Shown: piece after piece, positions 7,419 to 11,473 of the stretch
How the letters are laid out: each line of letters begins with the position of its first letter
Numbering within the stretch: the first letter of the stretch is position 1
From: Halothiobacillus neapolitanus
GTDB lineage: Bacteria > Pseudomonadota > Gammaproteobacteria > Halothiobacillales > Halothiobacillaceae
Assembly: GCA_020722165.1 (NCBI GenBank)
Contig: DYLI01000017.1
Span: forward strand, 1 to 11,473
Direction of reading: 5' to 3'
Length of the DNA stretch: 11,473 nucleotides
The notes under the pieces: generated by a model
Told to the model about the DNA's origin: nothing
What the model saw: the letters and a program-made list of their open reading frames with translations, nothing else
Database searches by the model: none
Program-made: the position numbers and the translations under genes

Positions 7419-7449
7419 TTTAGGTTTTTTTTATTGAATTTTGTCGGGG

Positions 7450-7455
7450 TACAAT
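7450..7455 (+). promoter_or_regulatory. candidate -10 element of the trhP promoter
   Basis: TACAAT matches the sigma-70 -10 consensus at 5 of 6 positions and lies 23 bp before the trhP ATG, downstream of the dps terminator. No good -35 hexamer sits 16-18 bp upstream, where the sequence is a T run. TTGAAT at 7434-7439 is too close (10 bp) to pair with it. Confidence 0.35.
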
Positions 7456-7478
7456 GCGCGACATTTTTTTGGATTTAT

Positions 7479-8885
7479 ATGAACGCTATGCGCACGCCTG
7501 AACTGCTTTCCCCTGCCGGTACCCTTAAAAACATGCGTTACGCCTTCGCCTACGGGGCGGATGCGGTGTATGCCGGGCAGCCGCGCTACTCGTTGCGCGT
7601 GCGCAATAACGATTTTCTGGAAGATAACCTCGCCATCGGCATTAACGAGGCTCACCAACTTGGCAAGAAATTCTTTGTCGCCATGAATGTGATGCCGCAT
7701 AACGCCAAGGTGCGCACCTTTTTGAAAGATGCTGAGCCGATTGTCGAGATGAAACCGGACGCGATCATCATGGCCGACCCCGGTTTGATTATGATGGTGC
7801 GCGAACGCTGGCCGGATATGCCGATTCATCTGTCCGTACAGGCCAATACGGTGAATTATGCCGGGGTGAAATTCTGGAAATCGGTGGGTGTCGAGCGCGT
7901 GATTCTGTCGCGCGAATTGTCCCTGGACGAAATTGCCGAAATTCGTCAGGAATGCCCGGATACCGAGCTGGAAGTGTTTGTGCATGGTGCCTTGTGCATT
8001 GCCTATTCAGGGCGTTGCCTGCTGTCGGGCTATTTCAACCATCGCGACCCGAATCAGGGAACCTGTACCAATTCCTGCCGCTGGGAATACAAAACGCTGG
8101 AGGCCGAGGAAGATGCTGCTGGCGTAATTCGCCCTCCCGCCGAAGCGGTGATTTCCATGGATGCGATCAATGCTGCCATGAAGGACGCGACTGAAGGCAA
8201 GGATGCAGGACGCGCGGGCGTGGCGGGCGACCGTCGCCATCCGCTGGCCGATCAGGTGTACTTGCTGGAAGAGGCCAGCCGTCCGGGGGAGTTGATGCCG
8301 ATTTTTGAGGATGAACACGGCACGTACATCATGAATTCCAAGGACTTACGCGCGATTGAGCATGTGCATAAGCTCGCCGCCCTGGGTGTGGATTGCCTTA
8401 AAATCGAAGGGCGCACCAAGAGTCATTATTACGTGGCGCGCAGTGCGCAGCTTTATCGCCAGGCGATTGATGATGCGGTGGCGGGGCGGCCGTTTAATCC
8501 TGAATTGATTGGCAAACTGGAGTCTCTGGCCAGCCGTGGTTATACCGATGGCTTTTTCGAGCGCCACCACACGCAAGATTATCAAAACTACATCACAGGT
8601 GCGTCGCTAAACAATAGCCAGCAGTTTGTCGGTGAAATTACCGGCATGGATCGTGAGCGCGGCATGGCCGAGGTGACGGTTAAAAACAAAATCAGTGTGG
8701 GTGATCGCATGGAGCTGATGCTGCCTAGCGGTAACCATGACTTTGTGGTGGAACAGATGCTCGATCAGCATGCCCAGCCGCTTGAAGTCGCCCCCGGTAG
8801 CGGCTGGAAGGTGCGCTTGCCCTTGCCGGTGGCCGAAATTTCACCAGACGAGATGAAGCTGGCCTTGTTGGCGCGGTATTTGTGA
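7479..8885 (+). CDS. trhP: tRNA 5-hydroxyuridine synthase TrhP (YegQ), peptidase U32 family
   Basis: TrhP acts in prephenate-dependent hydroxylation of U34 in tRNA, the first step toward cmo5U/mcmo5U wobble bases. The 468-residue sequence closely follows E. coli YegQ: PELLSPAGTLKNMRYAFAYG at 7-26, GQPRYSLRVRNN at 33-44, IHLSVQAN at 116-123, and the U32 signature EVFVHGALCIAYSGRCLLSG at 165-184. Four conserved cysteines, C173, C180, C196 and C200, are the likely Fe-S ligands. EDEHGTYIMNSKDLRAI at 276-292 and LKIEGRTKS at 307-315 are also diagnostic. Older annotation calls this a collagenase-like protease; proteolysis is not supported. Residues about 215-257 are longer and different from E. coli. 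The ATG at 7479 has only a weak GGA upstream, and the ATG at 7488 is an alternative. An upstream GTG/TTG extension would cross the dps terminator and is rejected. Confidence 0.94.
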   Translation: MNAMRTPELLSPAGTLKNMRYAFAYGADAVYAGQPRYSLRVRNNDFLEDNLAIGINEAHQLGKKFFVAMNVMPHNAKVRTFLKDAEPIVEMKPDAIIMADPGLIMMVRERWPDMPIHLSVQANTVNYAGVKFWKSVGVERVILSRELSLDEIAEIRQECPDTELEVFVHGALCIAYSGRCLLSGYFNHRDPNQGTCTNSCRWEYKTLEAEEDAAGVIRPPAEAVISMDAINAAMKDATEGKDAGRAGVAGDRRHPLADQVYLLEEASRPGELMPIFEDEHGTYIMNSKDLRAIEHVHKLAALGVDCLKIEGRTKSHYYVARSAQLYRQAIDDAVAGRPFNPELIGKLESLASRGYTDGFFERHHTQDYQNYITGASLNNSQQFVGEITGMDRERGMAEVTVKNKISVGDRMELMLPSGNHDFVVEQMLDQHAQPLEVAPGSGWKVRLPLPVAEISPDEMKLALLARYL

Positions 8886-8892
8886 AAAGTTG

Positions 8893-8960
8893 TTTAGCCA
8901 CAAAAAATCAGTGTTTTGTACGTTTCATTCTCCAAATGTTCTGTGACCTCTGTGGCTAAA
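8893..8960. repeat. imperfect palindromic intergenic element between trhP and lptF
   Basis: TTTAGCCACA (8893-8902) and TGTGGCTAAA (8951-8960) are perfect 10-bp inverted arms separated by 48 nt. The inner sequence next to the right arm reads CTGTGACCTCTGTGG, with CTGTG repeated 9 bp apart. The pattern recalls dispersed intergenic 'CACAGAG' type repeats found in various bacterial genomes; that comparison is from memory and was not searched. The right arm ends two bases before the lptF ATG, so the element fills most of the 77-bp gap. Confidence 0.55.
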
Positions 8961-8962
8961 AA

Positions 8963-10087
8963 ATGATATTCCCACGCCTTGACCGTTATTTAATGCGCGA
9001 AGTCCTGCTTGGCATGGTGGCGGTAAGCTTTGTGCTGTGGCTTACGATGATGGCCAATATGGGCGTGCAACTCGTCGGCAATATTGTGCAGGGCAGCTTG
9101 CCCGCGCCAGTGCTTATCGGCTTATTGTGGGCGAATGCGGTCAAGTTATTGATGTTTGTCTTGCCGATTGGCGGTTTTTTAGGGCTGCTCTTCGCGCTGG
9201 GGCGGCTGTACCGCGACCACGAAATTCCGGTATTGCTGGCTTGTGGCGCATCGCCTTGGCGTGTGCAACGACCGATTACGCTGATTGTGCTCGTGTGGTC
9301 GCTGGCTGTTGGTTGGCTGTCGTTGCAGGTTTGGCCGGCCACCCAGGGTGCGCGCGATACCTTGTTGCAACAGGCCATGAGTGCATCCGTATTCGACCGC
9401 CTGCCGGTGGGGCGCTTTCTGGTGGCTGATAAAGGGCGCGTTACCGTGTATGCGGCGCGTGTTTCCGACGACGGCATGACCCTGGAAGATGTGTTTGTGC
9501 ATACCCGCCTTAGCGAGTCCGAGGGCGTCGAGCGTGCGGCACGGGCGCGTTTTGTTGAAGATATCGCAGGCTTTCGCCAGTTGGTGCTGGACGATGGGCA
9601 GCGTTACGACGGTGTAATCGGGCAGGGTGATTGGCGCGTATTGCACTATGCCGAACATCGCATTGATCTCGGCTTGGAGCAGCGTGACCCACAAGGTGTG
9701 TCGCGCAAATTTTCCGCCATGCCGCTCACGGCGCTCATGCAAGGTACTTCGCCGCAGGCACATGCCGAATTTGCCAGGCGCATTGCGCAGCCGCTCAGCG
9801 CGTTTTTGTTGGGTCTGCTGGCCTTGCCCTTGGCTCGCGCTGCGCCGCGTCAGGGGCGTTTTGCGCGTATCGGCGCAGGGGTTTTGATTTATGTGGTGTA
9901 TTTCAATCTCATCACCCTGGCAAGCAAGGCGATTGAGGATGAAAAAATTTCGCTCATTCTGGGCATCGCCGTACCGCATGGTATTTTGCTGGCACTGGTG
10001 TTGGTCTGGTACTGGCGGCAGGGCGCGTTTGTGCGTGTACAGCGTGTGATTCACCTAAAACCAGCGGAGCCTGTCCATGCGGCTTGA
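8963..10087 (+). CDS. lptF: LPS export ABC transporter permease LptF
   Basis: LptF is one of the two inner-membrane permeases of the LptB2FG transporter, which extracts LPS from the membrane and passes it to LptC-LptA-LptD. The 374-residue protein has the family layout: three N-terminal membrane segments (about 13-33, 54-81, 104-123), a periplasmic beta-jellyroll domain (about 125-265), and three C-terminal membrane segments (about 274-291, 302-321, 330-351). The conserved AEFARRIAQPL at 268-278 and the loop PRQGR at 295-299 match the LptF branch. The cytoplasmic stretch RDHEIPVLLACGAS at 84-97 is the coupling region expected to touch LptB. No Shine-Dalgarno sequence precedes the ATG, because the inverted repeat abuts it. 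The last 11 bp overlap lptG. lptF often sits beside pepA, but no pepA is seen here. Confidence 0.93.
   Translation: MIFPRLDRYLMREVLLGMVAVSFVLWLTMMANMGVQLVGNIVQGSLPAPVLIGLLWANAVKLLMFVLPIGGFLGLLFALGRLYRDHEIPVLLACGASPWRVQRPITLIVLVWSLAVGWLSLQVWPATQGARDTLLQQAMSASVFDRLPVGRFLVADKGRVTVYAARVSDDGMTLEDVFVHTRLSESEGVERAARARFVEDIAGFRQLVLDDGQRYDGVIGQGDWRVLHYAEHRIDLGLEQRDPQGVSRKFSAMPLTALMQGTSPQAHAEFARRIAQPLSAFLLGLLALPLARAAPRQGRFARIGAGVLIYVVYFNLITLASKAIEDEKISLILGIAVPHGILLALVLVWYWRQGAFVRVQRVIHLKPAEPVHAA
10066..10069 (+). promoter_or_regulatory. ribosome binding site of lptG inside lptF
   Basis: GGAG lies 7 nt before the lptG ATG at 10077, within the final lptF codons. It supports that start and the 11-bp overlap. 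Confidence 0.6.
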
Positions 10088-11171
10088 TCTCTATGTTTTG
10101 CGTACGGTTTTGAATGGTACGCTGGCAACGCTGGGTATTGTGATGGGGCTGGCATTGATTCTGCTGTTTCTGGATGAAGTCGATAAAATCACCGCCAGCT
10201 ATAGCTTAGGCAAAGCAATCCTGTTCGTCGTGCTGACCTTACCGGGCTATATGCTTGAATTTTTTCCACTGGCGACGCTGATTGGTAGCCTGGTGGCCTT
10301 GGGAGCACTGGCGGCGGGCAATGAAATTACCGCCATGCGTTCGATGGGGCAATCTTTGGCACGTTTATCTGTTCCAGTGCTGCTGGCGGGAGTGTTGCTG
10401 GGCTTAATGGGCATGCTCATCGGCGAAACCCTCGGCCCTTGGGGGCAGAGCGAGGCGCGATTGATGCGTGCGCAGGCGCTGGGACAAACCTTATCTCTGC
10501 AAGGCAGCGAGGGTTTATGGGTACGCGAAAAGCGCCCTGAAAATGAGGGCGGCGAACGCTTCGTACATATTGATTTGGTTACGCCGGGCGGCGAAGTGCG
10601 CGGGGTGAAAGTATTTGAATTTGCAGCTGATGGCCGCTTGATTGAAGCCATGCGTCTTGCCCAAGCCAAGCCGTTGGATGCAGGTTGGCTGGCCGAGCAG
10701 GTGCAAATCAATCGCTTTACGAGCGAGCAGGTTGAAAGCCTTAGCGAGCCGCAACGTAGGCTGACAAGCCTGGTACAGCCCAACGTGTTGAATGTGTTGG
10801 CGGTGATTCCGCAGTACATGAGCTTGGGGGAGCTTTGGCGTTACGCGCAGTTTTTGGACAAAAACAGCCTGAAAAGCGAAACCTACTGGCTGGCATGGTG
10901 GGGCAAGCTGCTTGCACCGATTAGCGTCATGGCCATGCTGCTGCTGGCTTTGCCGTTTTCTTTAGCCACGCGGCGGGCGGGCGGGGCTGGGGTGCGGCTG
11001 CTTATCGGTATCGTCCTCGGTATGGGTGTGTTTGTGCTTTCGCGTTTGCTCACCCAGGGCAGTCTGCTGGCCGGATTAAGCCCCATGTTGGCCGCCATGC
11101 TGCCGCCTTTGGTTATGATGCTGCTCGCCATTTGGTTTTTGCGCCGACAGGAGGGTCGCCATGCTGCTTGA
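10077..11171 (+). CDS. lptG: LPS export ABC transporter permease LptG
   Basis: LptG is the partner of LptF in the LptB2FG transporter. The 364 residues again give three membrane segments (about 12-32, 46-78, 97-116), a periplasmic domain (about 120-270), and three more membrane segments (about 274-294, 305-325, 335-355). Family marks are GNEITAMRSMG at 81-91, the coupling region toward LptB; GLWVRE at 146-151; and YMSLGELWRYAQFLDKN at 247-263, just before the fourth membrane segment, followed by WWGKLLAPI at 274-282. The start overlaps lptF by 11 bp, and the stop overlaps parC by 11 bp, so all three are likely one transcript with coupled translation. The protein looks complete, with no missing region. 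Confidence 0.94.
   Translation: MRLDLYVLRTVLNGTLATLGIVMGLALILLFLDEVDKITASYSLGKAILFVVLTLPGYMLEFFPLATLIGSLVALGALAAGNEITAMRSMGQSLARLSVPVLLAGVLLGLMGMLIGETLGPWGQSEARLMRAQALGQTLSLQGSEGLWVREKRPENEGGERFVHIDLVTPGGEVRGVKVFEFAADGRLIEAMRLAQAKPLDAGWLAEQVQINRFTSEQVESLSEPQRRLTSLVQPNVLNVLAVIPQYMSLGELWRYAQFLDKNSLKSETYWLAWWGKLLAPISVMAMLLLALPFSLATRRAGGAGVRLLIGIVLGMGVFVLSRLLTQGSLLAGLSPMLAAMLPPLVMMLLAIWFLRRQEGRHAA
11149..11154 (+). promoter_or_regulatory. strong ribosome binding site of parC inside lptG
   Basis: AGGAGG lies 6 nt before the ATG at 11161. It is a perfect Shine-Dalgarno core and the strongest in the right-hand operon, placed within the codons for QEGRHAA of LptG. Confidence 0.75.
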
Positions 11172-11473
11172 TGTTAATGCTGGACAAGAACGGATCAGCA
11201 TCAGCCAGTTCACCGAAAAGGCATACTTAGACTACGCCATGTACGTGATTCTGGATCGCGCCCTGCCGCATATTGGCGATGGCCTGAAGCCGGTGCAGCG
11301 GCGCATCATTTACGCCATGTCTGAACTGGGCTTGTCGGCGGCTTCCAAACACAAAAAATCGGCGCGCACCGTGGGTGATGTGATTGGTAAATACCATCCG
11401 CACGGCGATTCGGCCTGCTACGAAGCCATGGTGTTGATGGCGCAGCCGTTCTCTACCCGTTATCACTTGATTG
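11161..11473 (+). CDS. parC: DNA topoisomerase IV subunit A, N-terminal part (runs off the window)
   Basis: The first 104 codons of ParC are present and open to the window end. Topoisomerase IV (ParC2ParE2) unlinks daughter chromosomes. Visible marks are FTEKAYLDYAMYVILDRALP at 17-36, DGLKPVQRRIIYAMSELGL at 40-58, and the quinolone-determining region with SARTVGDVIGKYHPHGDSAC at 67-86. S84 and E88 correspond to E. coli S80 and E84, so the common resistance substitutions are absent. The catalytic tyrosine lies beyond the window. ParC rather than GyrA is favoured by SELGLSAASKHKKSARTVGD and YHPHGDSACYEAM, both almost identical to E. coli ParC. It overlaps lptG by 11 bp and has an AGGAGG ribosome site, so it is probably expressed with lptFG. 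Confidence 0.92.
   Translation, partial: MLLDVNAGQERISISQFTEKAYLDYAMYVILDRALPHIGDGLKPVQRRIIYAMSELGLSAASKHKKSARTVGDVIGKYHPHGDSACYEAMVLMAQPFSTRYHLI

Noticed and set aside
7398..7478. 27-residue hydrophobic N-terminal extension of TrhP that could look like a signal peptide
   Set aside because: The frame starts within the dps terminator hairpin and consists of translated T runs. TrhP is cytoplasmic, and the family's sequence begins at the MRTPELLSPAG region.
9179..10054. 291-codon open frame on the minus strand across lptF
   Set aside because: lptF has strong family features across the whole span. The antisense frame gives a His/Arg/Gln-rich sequence without domains, typical of the reverse complement of a GC-rich gene.
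10247..10819. 190-codon Ser/Thr/Pro-rich frame on the minus strand inside lptG
   Set aside because: It is antisense to well-conserved LptG sequence and has no domain.

Overview
The window looks like chromosomal core sequence from a Gram-negative proteobacterium, most probably a gammaproteobacterium. The evidence is a PBP1b-type bifunctional murein synthase followed by a TPR lipoprotein, a YoaA-type helicase, a TrhP (YegQ) protein very close to the Enterobacteria form, the LPS exporter pair LptF/LptG, and the start of a ParC that reads like the gammaproteobacterial protein. I cannot name a genus. I see no tRNA, rRNA, CRISPR array, transposase, phage gene or antibiotic-resistance gene.

Layout. 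Positions 1-29 may hold the last codons of a rightward gene. A strong rightward terminator hairpin lies at 86-134, inside the 3' end of the next gene. That gene (48-1643, minus strand) fuses an aminoglycoside-phosphotransferase-like kinase domain to a P-loop kinase/ATPase domain. It is divergent, across only 29 bp, from a rightward operon: mrcB (PBP1b), a TPR lipoprotein that is a good candidate for an LpoP-type PBP1b activator, and yoaA. The lipoprotein and yoaA genes overlap by 4 bp. Next comes a stand-alone dps-like gene (6841-7335) closed by a clear intrinsic terminator (7382-7418). A new unit then starts with trhP (7479-8885). After a 77-bp gap containing an inverted repeat come lptF, lptG and parC (cut by the window end). 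These last three genes are joined by two 11-bp overlaps of almost identical sequence.

Functions. The left operon makes peptidoglycan (PBP1b) with its likely outer-membrane activator, plus a replication-repair helicase. The middle gene protects DNA and stores iron. The right unit modifies tRNA wobble uridine, exports LPS from the inner membrane and decatenates chromosomes. I found no clearly new system. The best second looks are the LpoP-like gene, the terminator embedded in a convergent coding sequence, the repeated start/stop overlap module linking lptF-lptG-parC, and the inverted repeat that abuts the lptF start codon.
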